64,000 nt of DNA, taken from the NCBI GenBank assembly GCA_036245805.1, contig BTRK01000004.1, forward strand, positions 27,327,541 to 27,391,540. Direction: 5' to 3'. Below are positions 47,022 to 59,821 of the stretch, piece after piece. Numbering within the stretch: the stretch's first letter is position 1; the number at the start of each line of letters is the position of its first letter. The notes under the pieces were generated by a model. That model was given only the letters and a program-made list of their open reading frames with translations. It was not told where the DNA came from and ran no database searches. Source of the stretch: Pristionchus mayeri (Eukaryota; Nematoda; Chromadorea; Rhabditida; Neodiplogasteridae). The translations under genes and the position numbers were made by a program.

Positions 47022-49056
47022 TTACCGATTACTTTGCTTATCTCTGGCAATAATGGACTCAATCTTATTTAGAGCTGGCTTATTGAACATCTCGAATGCA
47101 GAACGGACACGGGCATGGGACAGAAACCGCCCCATCAAATCGAGAGTAGCCCGTTCTCTGGAAGGAGATTCTTATTGAACTGTGAAGAGAACTGGGATAC
47201 CTTCTTCTCTCTAATGGAACATCATTCTCCGATACGGTTGTACTGCTCTGAAATGGTCAATTATCCAATACATCATGGCATTAAGACATAGAGAATGTTA
47301 TACTCACAAAGGAAGTGTTCGTCGTCGTGTCACTGGAATCATCCGAGTAAGAATGGTTCGATACTGGCTGAACAACTCTCTCATTCGCACGAGTCTCCTC
47401 TTTCAATACAATTGCTTTCAAAACATTCCATCTGATTCCATCATCTGCAGATCACTTTAATAGTGTCAAAAAACAAAGAAAATTAATAAGCACAATCTAT
47501 GTTCAGTAACGTACCATTTTTGGCTGAATCCTTTTTGTACATCGTCCTTAGTTCATAGCCAATATTCATCTTTGAATTTGCTACATTGAAAGGCAGTCTG
47601 GCCGATCCCAGTATCTCGTTGTAAACAGTGTAGTATGTTTCTTCTACGGCAATGATACGAGAAGTGCACCAAATCTGAAATATTTAAAAAAATAGTCGAA
47701 AACTTGTGGATCTCACATTGGTATCAGTAGATGAGGATCCCATGGCCAGTTGAAAATCGGAGGTGACGATGGGGGAGGACTCCCACTCGTATGCAATGCT
47801 CTTCCCTTCCAAGTCAATGAAGTACTTCACTCGATGGAGGGAGGCCATCGTAATCGACTGATCATTTCCCACAGGGATTATTACAGTATCCACACCCGAT
47901 CCCGTTCCATGCCACACATCTCCACTGCGTCCAACGATAACAACCTGCAATCTTCATCTCAATAACTTTCAGGTGTGACAATTATCACTACCACTGCGAC
48001 CTATGTCTAGATATTACCCATTGCCTGATTTCACACTAGTATGAATAACCCACAGTAATCCAGTCCCCGTCATTGAGATCAGCCATAGAAGGAGCAGATG
48101 GGCCATGAGTGGAGGGGAGATGCAGACTGTCGACCATCCAGTGGATTCCCACTCCATTCAGTTGACGCTCTAAAGGAATGGAGATGGTACTCGCCCTTCC
48201 CCCTTCTACATCCTCCCCGTGCTACTGCTTTCACGAGAGAGTGAGTAATAAGAGGAAGGGGCTGACTCTCAGTAGATGTAGTCAGTCTGCATTCCACTCT
48301 GCACACCATCCCATTCTTCATTCCAATCAGTCGTCTGTCTGTGTTCTCTCTCGCCATTCGACCCAAGTAACTGTTCTCCAAGATGAAGTAATCGGGTGTC
48401 GCCTCCACGAGAACAGCTTCGCATGAAATCTGTAAGAAATAGGGAATTGATTCGTGAACATCGTAATGTGGACGCTTCCAACAAAACAATGGATCAACTT
48501 AAGTCATATCACTTTGAAGAAGAGATTCCTTAAACTAATTCGGCAAGTTGCAAATATAATTTATCTATAAAATATCAATTGCAGTGATAGTCCTTACGTG
48601 AATTTCTGTGCCGTCTATTTTCACACGATGATCATTTGGTCGTTCGTTGAAGGTCATACTATCCACTTCGAAGTTCATAGATCGATTACGAGGTGGCCTA
48701 CAACCGAGATAAATTAAAACAGCAGCATGGATTACGTGACTGGATGCAGAGTTAGATAGTTGACTTCCATCTAAGCAGCTCCCTCCCACGCCAAATGAAC
48801 GATGTGACTCACATTAGAGACACCCTCACGTAACTTCCCAGTTGGATTGCATTCGAGTGAACACGTGGAAACGCCACCTCAAGGTATATTTAAGCGAGGA
48901 GATAAATTAAAAATAAATACTAATTGGGAGCGTCAAATCCTGATAATGAAGAGGAAGACTCACTGCCGCTCCGAGGCGTGTTTGGATGAAGAAGACTAAA
49001 TTAGAAGGATTGTTATTACTGGAGACGACGACCCCATCCTGTCGATCCGTCCCCAT
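47022..49056 (-). CDS. tandem family member 5
   Basis: ATG 49056 lies two bases behind a GTTGCAG acceptor, suggesting trans-splicing or a short leader exon. Starts MGTDRQDGVVVSSNNNPSNL, VFFIQTRLGAA. Then VAFPRVHSNAIQLGSYVRVS; FEVDSMTFNERPNDHRVKID; core ISCEAVLVEATPDYFILENS with YLGRMARENT and VCRVECRLTTSTE; second module VVIVGRSGDVWHGTGSGVDT with VIIPVGNDQ; IWCTSRIIAVEETYYTVYNE with ILGSARLPF; bridging GIRWNVLKAIVLKEETRANE; cap GRFLSHARVRSAFEMFNKPA to KQSNR, stop 47022. Closest in layout to member 3 and the C-half of member 4 (both have the second C-x-x-x ... NE-x-x-G core). Function unknown. Confidence 0.62.
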
Positions 49057-49255
49057 CTCTGCAACGAAGACCCCTGTTAAGGAAGAGGCGAATGGGTCAA
49101 AAAGTAGTCATCGGATATTCGACCGATATCATAAGAAAATTAGATCATTCTTCAACACTTTATTCGATGAAAGTTATTCTCCATAAGGTAACAATTTTGG
49201 GCAACTAGCGAATTAGATCTAAGACATGTCAGAATGAAAAAGTGTTATGCAATTA

Positions 49256-52200
49256 TTAAGTCAGTACATTGATTAGAGGTTTAATTCTATCTTTGTCCAA
49301 AATAGACTCAATTATTTTTATTTCCTCCGGATATTTCATTTTAAACATCTTGTTAATATGGGGAAGACTCATGAAGTAGTTCATCTGATCCAACACTCTC
49401 CGATCTCTCTTTTTCCTGTAAATAAATCATCCCCCAATTCATGCAAACTGTGAACAGAAACTTGCCGTTGATCAGCCTGAGATAGTGAATCCACCACCGA
49501 ATTTATCTCACCATTACACTTCATCTGGAAAATACAAGTAAAATGTAGCGTTGATAAGTATTTACCTCATCGGCCAAGAATCCATCTCCTACCTCTTTCA
49601 TTCTTCTGTCATCATTCTCATTATTCCTCGTCATGTCTCTATTACTATCCGATCTTCCAGTGATTCTCTTGCATTCCTTCACCATCCAATGGGTGCGATT
49701 ATCTAGAGTGAATGATTCTTTTAAGAGGTGCACAGCTAACTCACTTGTATTCTTCACTCTGTAGTAGACTGCTTCTATAATGTCTCCCACTCTCATCTCA
49801 GAATGGGCGAATTTATGAGGGAGAGTCGCCTCTCCCAGTATCTCATTGAAGAGAGCGAATGCATTCGATTGACTGCTTTCGATTGTCGCATAGCACAACA
49901 CCTGCATCAAGACACTTCATACTCTCCCGATGCGAGAGTAAAACAGAGTATCAATCAATATCTCACATGTAATCCGCACTCTTTATGGCTCACAATCTTG
50001 TAATCTTTCGGGGTGATCGGCCTGGGATTCAACTCGTATGCCATCAAATTACCCCCCTCGAAAGAGCATTTGACGCGGAAAAATGTTCCTCGCTCCGGAA
50101 TTTGCAGGTCGTGAATAAGACGATGTGGTATGATGACGGTATCTGACAGATAGCACGATCCAAACCAAGAGTCTTCTTTGGCCCCTGTTATGATCACCTC
50201 AAGGAGAATGTTTGATGAACAATAGATCACATTACTAATCCCACCGTTCCCCATCCTCCATCCTCTTTCGAATCAACGAGGCTATCAGACGATAGGATTG
50301 ATTTCGTTTCCACTTCTCTTCTTCTCCTTTCGCTGCTCTGTCCCTCACAAGGAATGGACTGATGAGAGTCCTTCATAACTTCATGCACTATCCAGTTCGA
50401 CGGCAGATCTAAACTATACATAATAGTAAAATGAAAAATAATTTCACTTATACTGTAAATTTAATAACATGTGCACTTTACTTTCATGCGTTGAAAACAT
50501 ATTAACATTATATACTTTAAACTTTATTTCATTAGGGTCCTATTCATATATGCATACCTCTCTTCTCTTTCCTTACATGCATCTTCACGGTCCATGTCTC
50601 TCCTACTCTCAAATTTCTCGGACAGTCCCGGTAAAATAAAATTGCCGTTCCAATGATGGGAGTTTCGAGCACAAAATAACCATCCCTTTGTTCCATTACT
50701 TTGGCCGGACAAATGACTGAGAACAACTGGAAAAGGAACATGTGAAAGTATTGGGAGTGGTAGGTAAGCCTAAGTGATAAGAGGGCGGTCTGCTCACCGT
50801 TCTGCCTCCATCCGTGCTCTGCTCCACTCTCATATCCCTCCTATTCCGTGTTGTCCTCCCAATATCACACACTTCGAAGAGACTATCCGATTCCTGTTCC
50901 CTGGATAGTCTTCATCTCGAAAAATAAAGAAAAGTCGGAAAATACACAAAAAAAGCCAACCTCACACAAATATCGACAATCGTGCCGAGAGCAAGAGAAA
51001 TCCCAGTATTGCTATTAACATGATAAATAGCATTCCCATGCTTGAATGAAATGAATATTCGCGATCCACTCATTCCAGTTACGATTCCCTGATGGCGACA
51101 ATTCACGTTTAAGCATTTTTTTAATGATTGCAAGGCAACAAACCTCGAACCAAATTCCTTTATCCACAGGTGGTGGTAGCTTTTGTTTTAGTTTTGTTAC
51201 TTGCCATTTAGAGGGATAATCAGCTGAAAAAATAGAGATACAATTTGCAGAATGGAAGGCTCACGTTTGGTAGTTTTGAATCGGTTTATCCGTACTCTCA
51301 TATAATCTCCAATTTGCACGTCTTCCGGGATCGCCCTGGAGAATAATTTATAGCAGACAGCAAAATGACACCTTTACTTGACGGGGTAAGCAATGCCATC
51401 ACCCCTTTCAAGCTAAGCCTGAGCATACTAAGATGATCCCAAGCAGCCTTCGCACAATCTAAAGAAGCCTAACAGTGTCTCTAAGTAAGCCCGACTGCAT
51501 GAATCCGAAGTGCGACCCCGAGGAGTAGACGAGTGAGCATACTCCCCCAAAATGAAGCAGTGCCACAGTGAGATACTATGCGACCTCACTTGATGCCTAG
51601 ATCAGTGGGATAAGTGACGAGTCCGAATGGAATTGTCTCCAGTGCACAGCAAGAATCACGTCGATCGACTATCTTCCCGTTCAATTCAAGCTGAGAAGAT
51701 TCTCTCAAGTGAACATTGAACATGTCAAAATGAAATAACCGAAGTGATCCTTACCCCAATTTCCTTGCCCTTCACATCAGTTTGTACTCCTTCCCAAAGT
51801 TCTACTTTCTTTATCAGCTTTATCACCCTGAACTGCACATCGACTTCCTTTACTCTCCTGAATTAAAATAACTATTATTCCAATTCCTCAGATCACGAAT
51901 AACACCTTGTGTCCTTCAAACCGACCTCAAAGTAGCAAAGTATACATCTCCTATCTTCAATTGGCCATAATTTCTCCACTCGCACTCGTGAATATATGAT
52001 TCGCCAGAATGTGAAGAAGAAAAGAACCTTTGGCTGGCGGGGCCGTACCCCACAATCATTATCTTAAAATTGCATTGCTTATGAAACCTCAGGTTCACAC
52101 CTCTTCATTAAATGAAGAGTCTCCGGTTTTTTCCTCCATGTTTATATCCAACTTCCCTGCCTGAAATTACCTGTGATTTTCTCGGAATAGACAGGCCATC

Positions 52201-53266
52201 CCTCAAGCTTACGTCTTCCATCATTCTTCTGTATGTTTCCGAATATTCCCCATCCTTGGGATAAGTTCTCTCGAGGGATTGCTTCTCGATCACAAATTGG
52301 GATCGAGATCTGCAATGAAGTCCATTGGTAGAGAGAGGAAGCATACGAATAGCTCAGATGCAAACAGCTCACAAGGTAAGCCACAGTAGGAAACGATGGC
52401 CTTTCGTCTTTTCATGTTCAGTCCAAATGTCTCCTTCTTCTCCGCTTTCCATTATGGTTACACCGAACCTCTCGCTGTACGCTGTGTCTCGTCGGGGATT
52501 CACCAGAAAGACATCAAGTACCTGGCAATGCAACAATCGATCAGTAACACCAATTCCTCGTAGTAAGGGAATATCATCCAAGAAATTCATGAATTTTAGC
52601 ATTCATCTTCTCGGCCGAGCTCGGGTCTTGCCTTATCCATCTCATCTCTCACCTCTCACTAGGGTTGGGAATGCGAATGCAAAACCGCGAATTCGCAAAG
52701 GGAGGGGAGAGCGAGAGGAAAAAGTTGAGCATTCGCATTAGAGATGCGAGACATTGCAGATTTTCCAACTTTGAAATTCCATCCCTCCATAATAAGGTTG
52801 GCTATTCGGAGCAGAATTGATATATCGCAACCCCCCCCCCCCTCACATTTCGCAATATGAAAATGCGATATAGCAATTCTGCTCCGAATAGCCAACCTTA
52901 CTACATATCTCTTACATATGTAACAATTTCACTGTCGGTTTATCGGCCTGCCTTACCTCACTTTTTAGTTATTACTTCACTTATTACTGACTCAAATATG
53001 ATTGAATTCTCTCTCACCTGCAGTTTCCCTCTCTCATCTCGTCTAGTCTCCAAGACATTCTCCGTTTTATGGATGTTGCGCAGCACTCCCTTCGCATCGA
53101 ATCTTCAAATATACGGTATATATAGTATTTCTCAGCAAATTCATGTCACTAGATGGCTCACACGATATTGATCCAATCTCCTTCGTGGCAGTCGTTAGGC
53201 AGATCATCTCTGCTGTATGTGATGAGACGACGAGAAGACGTCGACCAGATCTTCAATTACTGTATA
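49256..53266 (-). CDS. tandem family member 4 (full-length two-half form, 5' exon unknown)
   Basis: The first recognisable exon (IWSTSSRRLITYSRDDLPND, HEGDWINI) starts just inside 53266; the initiator exon was not found, and a low-complexity repeat lies directly upstream. N-half, matching member 2: DAKGVLRNIHKTENVLETRR; VLDVFLVNPRRDTAYSERFG; SQFVIEKQSLERTYPKDGEY; IMIVGYGPASQRFFSSSHSG; DVQFRVIKLIKKVELWEGVQ. It then continues without a Met through WQVTKLKQKLPPPVDKGIWF into the C-half matching member 3: GIVTGMSGSRIFISFKHGNA; VICPAKVMEQRDGYFVLETP; VIITGAKEDSWFGSCYLSDT; VLCYATIESSQSNAFALFNE; THWMVKECKRITGRSD; cap RVLDQMNYFMSLPHINKMFK to LINVLT, stop 49256. Function unknown. Confidence 0.58.
52795..52898. 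mobile_element. 104-bp hairpin element with mariner-like ends
   Basis: AGGTTGGCTATTCGGAGCAG at 52795 is repeated exactly in inverse at 52898, with TA on each side (52793-52794, 52899-52900). The loop carries a C12 tract and further partial inversion (ATATCGC / GCGATAT). The first eight bases equal the mariner terminus at 44345. In an intron of family member 4. Confidence 0.75.
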
Positions 53267-53280
53267 AAGAAATATCGTAA

Positions 53281-53663
53281 CGTCTGTCTGTCGGTCCGTC
53301 CGTCTGTCTGTCCGTCTGTCTGTCACGCTTTTTCTTCAAATCGCTCTAATTCGGCTCAAAATCATCCTATGTGCATAAGACCTTGACCATATGAAAACCC
53401 TTCACGAGTACTTTCAAAATTTGATCTTTGATCTTTGTAGTTTGATCTTTTTCTTCAAATGGCTCTAACTCGCTTCAAAATCATCGTAGAAGGATAGGAC
53501 CTTGACCGTTGGCATCCCCATGGCGAGCGCTTTTAAATTTTGATCTTTGATCTTTGTAATTTGTAGTTTGATCTTTTTCTCGTGAGGCCGAGGGTGATTC
53601 GAAAAAGTTGGGATGGGGCGAAGCCCCATCCGAACTTTTTCGAATTGCCCGAGGCCTCACGAG
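53281..53663. repeat. low-complexity block: GTCT/GTCC tract, TTGATCTT repeats and an 85-bp hairpin
   Basis: 53281-53326 is a degenerate GTCTGTCTGTCCGTCC tract. It is followed by two diverged copies of a unit of about 110-120 bp (TTTTTCTTCAAATCGCTCTA ... TTTGATCTTTGATCTTTG). A near-perfect hairpin closes the block (CTCGTGAGGCC at 53579 to GGCCTCACGAG at 53663, arms of about 42 bp). No coding. The ordered composition suggests one degenerate dispersed repeat family. Confidence 0.7.
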
Positions 53664-54342
53664 CCTTTTACAACGTTTTAAGCAGGCTCTCACCAGTCGC
53701 GTACAATTGTTATCCTTAAAACACAACCCCGCGAACCACGTAGTTTTCACCACTTTTTAGTCGATAATAAATACTTGACTAATGATAAATGTTTATATAA
53801 ATATGATTACGTTACCTTAACAATATCAGCTGAAAGCTGCACTAATAACCCGATCATCCTTTACTTTCAGGAACGCTTCATTTAATGAAGATGGCGGAAG
53901 AGGTTATACAGTATCTAAAAGGAATATTTGTGCAGCATTGAAGCACTCTCCTTTCGATAATACCCTTTCAAAAACATTACGACATAAAAAACCAATATGA
54001 CAGTGGGATACAAACCACGTTAACGACCCAAAAGCAACATCAGCTCGAAAAACTTTACTTATCAAACAAAAATGCATTAGTTAAATGTTATTAAAAATAC
54101 ATTCAAAGTAGCTAATCCACATATTAAAACACGAACAAAGAACATTTCCAATTCAAGGACAGAAATACGCCATAGAATACAATGTTTGAGATCTTCATTA
54201 CCTAACAAAAAAATAAATAATATCATTCAAATTAATAATAATTTAGGCTTCTATGACAGTGACGTAAGGATAATAAAATGAGACCCTCGATCATCAGCCA
54301 TATGAAGGAGAGAGGGAAGGGAGGGATGATAATAATCATACT
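53664..54342. other. AT-rich gap between family members 3 and 4
   Basis: No exon with family similarity and no other gene seen. The missing first exon of member 4 might lie here or may have been lost. Confidence 0.35.
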
Positions 54343-56651
54343 TCACATCGAGCGGTCTTTTTTCAAGATTCGTTCAACAGCCTCCAAAGCTTCTCTATCT
54401 TCTATTGCAAATGAATTTCGCATTGCCGGAACGCGTAAGAAATTATGCATTTTATCTAATACTCGCCGGTCTTTCACAGATCTGCAAGAATTGCAAGTCT
54501 ACATAAAAAAAGAACTGAACTTACTTCTTTGGAGACTTTCCTTCTTCAAATTGCTTTGTTTCTCCGACTAAATTCTCTTCATTCTTATGATATTTATTTT
54601 CGTTCTTGATTTCATTAGATGGCGATGTGTCGAACCTTGTTCTCTCAACTGCCCATTTTGTCCGATTTTCTGGAATTATGATGGTCGAGCCAAACAAAAA
54701 TATAAAAAATACTCACCCGTTCTTGTAAGTCTACAGTAAAGTGATTCGAACTTGTCTCCAACTCTCATTCCATTGCTAGCAATCTCGAATGGAAGTGTAG
54801 CGTCTCCAATAAGTTCATTGTGAACAATGAATCCAGATTCTTGAACCTCCACTATTTGGGACTTACACCAAACCTGTAGAGATCGTTATTGAAGAGGGGA
54901 CAGACAACTAATATATTCGATTTTTGGTTGGTCGATTGCATGTAAATAATATGAAAAAAATACCTTAAGTTGATTCAGATCTACATCCACATGAAAACCT
55001 GTAGGATAAAGAGGGTGGGGATCCAAAATGGAAGCTTTAATCGCTCCATCGTGAGCCTTGGTGCACTTGACTCGATGGAAAGCCCCTCTCTCTAGTTTAT
55101 TTCCAGATCTATTCAGCTTCTGTGAGATGCTTACACAATCGAATGGCGCACTCGCACCGAACCAGAAATAATCGTCACTTCCAGTGATCATCACCTGCAA
55201 GAAAATTGTGTGCATTCCTTAATAAACTCCCTGTTTACGTCAATTTATAGGGTGTTCTGGGATGATACACACTGCGGTGGTACAGTCATCAACTCACAGA
55301 ATACTGCTTCATAGGATGGATCGGATGGGTTCTAGGGGATCATGAGCGAGCGGACGGTGTCCCGTCTCGGAGCGAACTCCCCATGAATACCCGCTTGCAA
55401 GAGTTATAGGCAAGCCACACAGGCAGATCGAAATCAATGAAATCTTGTAAAAAACTGACAGTAGTCCATTCGATGTCTTGTGATATATCGGGTGTATGAA
55501 GGAAGGATTGAGGAGAAGAAGAAGAGTATCCACTGGTGCTCATCGAGTCTCGCCCATTCTTCTCATTACTTCTGATTGATGCAGTCCAAATTCGAGGGCA
55601 GTCTCCAGTGACATCGATGGCCATCCAGTACGATGGAAACGCTTAACATGGTTGATTACGAATTGTGGTTACTCACAAGCAAAGATAAAATTTTGGGTTG
55701 AATATTTGGCAAACTTTCTAAATCCTTTGAATAGGTACATCTACAATAATAAAGTAGTACATTTCTTCTCCTTCCTCCGCAGCATCTTCACTCTCCACAC
55801 ATCTCCCACTTCCATCTCCCGAGGCGCATCTTTGAGAAGGAAAAAAGCCAATCCGATGACTGGAGTATCGAGGACGAAATATCTCTTAGTGCATCGGTCG
55901 ATCACTTTCGCATCACAGAAGACACTCTGGAAGGAGACAAGTTCATAGTGGATCATGTGAGGTGCAGCTATGAAAAACACACAAGACACAACCTAAACTG
56001 TTTTCCGCCTTTTTCTTCAAAAGGATGAGGGACTCACGCATTTGGTTGTCTCGAATGGCTCCACGATCAAGTCTGCCCTCTTCCTTATCTTATCTCCTAT
56101 ATCCACGATATTGAAACAGTCTTCATCTTTGGCAGGTCTGAACAAAATTAATTATCATCGAATCGAAGGTAGTCGAGAGCGCGATCTTCAGCAACGTACC
56201 CCTAATGCTGCCGAACAAGTGACAATCAGTGCGTAATGTATACTAAATGATAAAACTTACTCACACTACACAGATGTCGACTACATCTCCCAGAGCTAGC
56301 TTACGACTTGCCCTATTTGCTTGGCAGATCGTGCTGCAGTGCTTGAAAGTGATGAATACCCGTCCTCTGTCCACAGAAGTGACCACTCCCTGCAATGTAG
56401 AGAAAGAACAATTGCATCCCACTCGCTCCAGAAAGCAGAAAGAGCCCTTCTTAGCTTTCAAAATATTTCGGTTAAGCTGCTATAAAATTCAAAAATTGGA
56501 AATGTAAACACACTATTAGTCTCCTCATTTCACTCTATCTCGATCACCTGAATGTGAGTGGAGAAAGAGTATGGGGAATGAAGAGACGAAGCTTTCCCGA
56601 ATTCCGCACATTACCACGAAAATAAATTACCTCAATCCATTCCTTACTCAT
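54343..56651 (-). CDS. tandem family member 3
   Basis: ATG 56651 begins MSKEWIE and splices to GVVTSVDRGRVFITFKHCST with KLALGDVVDICV, the same module that lies mid-protein in member 4. Then FNIVDIGDKIRKRADLIVEP; core VFCDAKVIDRCTKRYFVLDT with PVIGLAFFLLKDAPREMEVG; a long Ser-rich exon beginning AFPSYWMAIDVTGDCPRIW; second module VMITGSDDYFWFGASAPFDC with HRVKCTKAHDGAIKASILDP; VWCKSQIVEVQESGFIVHNE with LIGDATLPF; NRTKWAVERTRFDTSPSNEI; cap VLDKMHNFLRVPAMRNSFAI to LKKDRSM, stop 54343. The long exon (about 55640-55310) contains STSGYSSSSPQSFLHTPD and could be partly intronic. Function unknown. Confidence 0.6.
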
Positions 56652-56938
56652 TTCTCCACCAGTGATAATCCTGAAATGGCAGCCGTTAATCAAATCAACG
56701 TTTAGAGATATTTTTTATGGAGACAAAAACTCCTCATGTTGACTGTTTATGAATAAACATCTGTATTTATTTATGTTACTATTAAGAAAAGAAAAAAGCA
56801 CTAGTAATAAAGCATAGCGTAAGATCGAGTAGGATACGATTAAAAAAGGGACACAAAAAGGAGAAACAATTCTAGATAAATACTCTTGCTATGTGATCTT
56901 GTTATATACATTAGTCGATCTTGCGACTTGTGCAATCA

Positions 56939-59821
56939 TCATCCCTTCTTCTTCAACAACTCAACAATGCTCTCGTACGATTTCGTTCCTCTGCTACTGT
57001 CGTGCATCTTAATCGCAGTGGTCACTCTCGAGTCTTCCATCATCCTTTTCATGATCGTCTTCACGGGGTTACGAAGGTTCAATCTGCCAATCACATCCTA
57101 GACTCCACTTCAGAAATTAGGTAGTAACCCAGTTGGAATTATTCAATATAACTGGGACGTTTCGAAAGAACTTGAGAAATTTTAAGGAGCGAACATGTGG
57201 CTTTTGATGCTATTTTCACCTAATTAAAATATTTTTGAATGAGGTTTCAGCGCTTGTGAGTAATTTAGCAGAACAATCTTTTTTTAAAGTATAAATGCTA
57301 TTTTTTTATTCTTCAGAGGCATCCTCGAGTAAACTCACGCGGATTGCCTTCTCCTCTGCTCTCCTCCAATCTCATTTCCAGTATGCTCGACCTTCTGAGA
57401 GAAGCACTCCCTTTACTCTCGCATAATTATTGTTCTCACCTCTTTCTGAGATGATAAAAAAGTAGATTTTTGTTCTTTCTCTCCTCCCTTCTCCACTCCA
57501 ATTGAATCACATTCAATGTAAGGCGGCGGCGTCCTCTGCTATCCCCTTTATGTCATACGCTTCAATTTGTTAATTCTCACTTGAATACTCGCCATCGGGG
57601 TGCTTCTTCCCTTAGGACGATCCCATAAGGTTGATTCAAATGAAGGCAGGTTTCGGATCTGCGATAATTGAGATGTCAATAGAAAATAAACGATAAAAGT
57701 AGAAGAAAAAGTGAAAACTCACATCTCTCTCAGTCCTTCTCGTTCCTATCGATGTCCCCAATCCCTCTTCTTTTCTTCTTTGTACTTCTATCGTTAAGGG
57801 TGGCTCAATCTACAATTGATAGAGCCTTCCTGCTGAATTACAATAACATGATGAATACCTCGTTGGGATGCCGGCCACTGGCAGCACCCTCTCCCTCTCC
57901 CCTCCTCTCCTCTACTCTCCTCTCCAGACTCTTCTCTCTATTCAGATGCTCATATTTATGAACTCCCCAATGCGAGGGAATATCTACAACCAATAATCAT
58001 TCCCCTTCACATTTCTCTAAATATATTGAGCCCCTGTTCCCATAAAAATGTTAAATAAATTTACTAATCCTTCCACTAGGCCATATAAGCGATTATCAGT
58101 ATTCTCGCATAAATCCCAAACCAAAAAATGCCGCAAAAATCATCACGTGTCGGATATGTCAGAACTACGGTTAACTTACGGGGGGGGGGGGGCTCTGGTG
58201 AGAGGGGTATTTTCAAAGCCCACGGGTGATTTTTATTAATTATTTGGCACCACCCTGGCCCCATGTAAAGTCCGATATTTGCCATAAATGCGTTTCATGC
58301 CAAATCATCCTCTTACCATTGCATATTTTTCTGGTCCAAACACGAATTCTCTCATGGACGAAGATAGGCCGATCACTGTAGACATTGGCCTTCGGGAGGT
58401 AGCATTGCCCGATGAGATCACACGAGAGGAGGAAGAATGCATGGGCTTCCTCCTCCACCCGAACCACCGTCGACACCTTGACCATGAAACTAACCGGGAG
58501 ATCAAATGAGAACCGACCACTAAATCATCGGGAGTCGCTTCAATTGTCACTCCTGTCGGCGCAGGGATTGGATTCGCACACAGAGTCATCACTTCGTATC
58601 GAATCCTTGGATATTGTGCATTTGGAGGAACCTTCCTATAAATCGTAACAAAATCGGTTAGTGAACTTCAATTTTATAAATTTCTAACCGAAGATAGTTC
58701 ACTTACTGGACAATGGCGTTAAATACAGTCCCTTTCTTGACGAATGGATTCCATTTGTGTACTGAAGGGGGTATAACCCCATCTCCCACCCTTGATGAGA
58801 AGTAGCACAGTCGATAATGCGTCGCCGTGATCAGAATCTGATAATTATTTCTATTCAGCAGCGGCCAGCTTATTTTCGTTGTGGTAAACAATTATAGACA
58901 TACAATTAGACAAGAATGATTGTACGTATTTTCAAAGCAAAAAACGAATGTTAATTACCGGAATCCAATCTGTGATTTCCTTTCCATTCCTTCTCTTGAA
59001 CTCATCCTCGAAAATTTTCATTTCAGATGAATTATCGATCTGGAATAAGAGAATGATATCAGCAAGAAAAGGTAAGAGAATGCACAGCACACTAACCTCT
59101 CTTCTTAACTCCTTGGCTCTCTTCAATCGCTTGTCGAAGTCTCCTCTGATCTCGGGAATCGTCTGCTGAGGTATAACCAGTCGATCGCTCCTCCTTGAAT
59201 GGCGTCGGTTCCAGAAGTACAGAAACTACTTATGCAAATTGAATATTCGGCAGTTTATGCTAATACTTTCCTTGATCACAATGGCCAACACTCACACGAC
59301 TGCATGCAAATTAAACAGGTATTCGTCGAGTAGTTGATTAGGGGGCATAACAAAATCATCGGTGAGATCGAGGAAGCCTAGTCTCCGTGAGTACGCCTTC
59401 TTGTATCGAGCGAGCACCAGGAACCAGTCCCACACCTACAATGGAACTACTTCAAGCAACCGCTCAAAGACCAAGAGTATAGAGAATCTTTGATCCTACC
59501 TTGAATACATCCAGGTCGTCTTGGTAGGAAGTAAGGAGTGGATCTCTTACTTCGATTTGTTTGAACACTCCACGTTTGTCCAATCTAAAAGGGCTTTAAT
59601 TGCTAGGTGATCTCTAAGTTGTCATACTGGATGGCTAGCCAGTCTCCCTCCCTCGTCGTTTCCGGCACTTCATCCCTCGTGAGATCGAGAGATGCAGACA
59701 ATGAGGCCAACCAGATCTGAGCAGGTCTCACCTATCTATGCCCTCTTCAAACGGATACCATTACTTTAACAGAATCTCCATCACATCGGATAACAAGAGC
59801 TGACTGAGAGAGCGGAGAGAG
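56939..59821 (-). CDS. tandem family member 2 (N-half type, first exon unknown)
   Basis: The first recognisable exon begins at 59821 after a TTTCAG acceptor (LSPLSQSALVIRCDGDSVK); its start codon was not located. Then VRPAQIWLASLSASLDLTRD with TREGDWLAIQYDNLEIT; DKRGVFKQIEVRDPLLTSYQ; VWDWFLVLARYKKAYSRRLG; RLVIPQQTIPEIRGDFDKRL; ILITATHYRLCYFSSRVGDG; YEVMTLCANPIPAPTGVTIE; VVRVEEEAHAFFLLSCDLIG. These align in order with the N-half of member 4. The part corresponding to the C-half is missing or decayed around 58290-57500 (G13 tract at 58180). It ends with a cap-like exon (VKTIMKRMMEDSRVTTAIKM, VELLKKKG), stop 56939. Function unknown. Confidence 0.5.
57752..57961 (+). CDS. possible short secreted peptide inside family member 2
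   Basis: A plus-strand ORF starting MSPIPLLFFFVLLSLRVAQS, which reads as a good signal peptide with an S-T cleavage region, followed by TIDRAFLLNYNNMMNTSLGC. Downstream it becomes Pro/Ser/Leu low-complexity, more like a pyrimidine-rich intron, so a donor may lie near 57860. It is antisense to a poorly defined stretch of member 2. Weakly supported. Confidence 0.2.
   Translation: MSPIPLLFFFVLLSLRVAQSTIDRAFLLNYNNMMNTSLGCRPLAAPSPSPLLSSTLLSRLFSLFRCSYL

Noticed and set aside
46960..47460. Plus-strand ORFs antisense to family members
   Set aside because: They overlap exons with conserved family modules on the minus strand; no features of their own.
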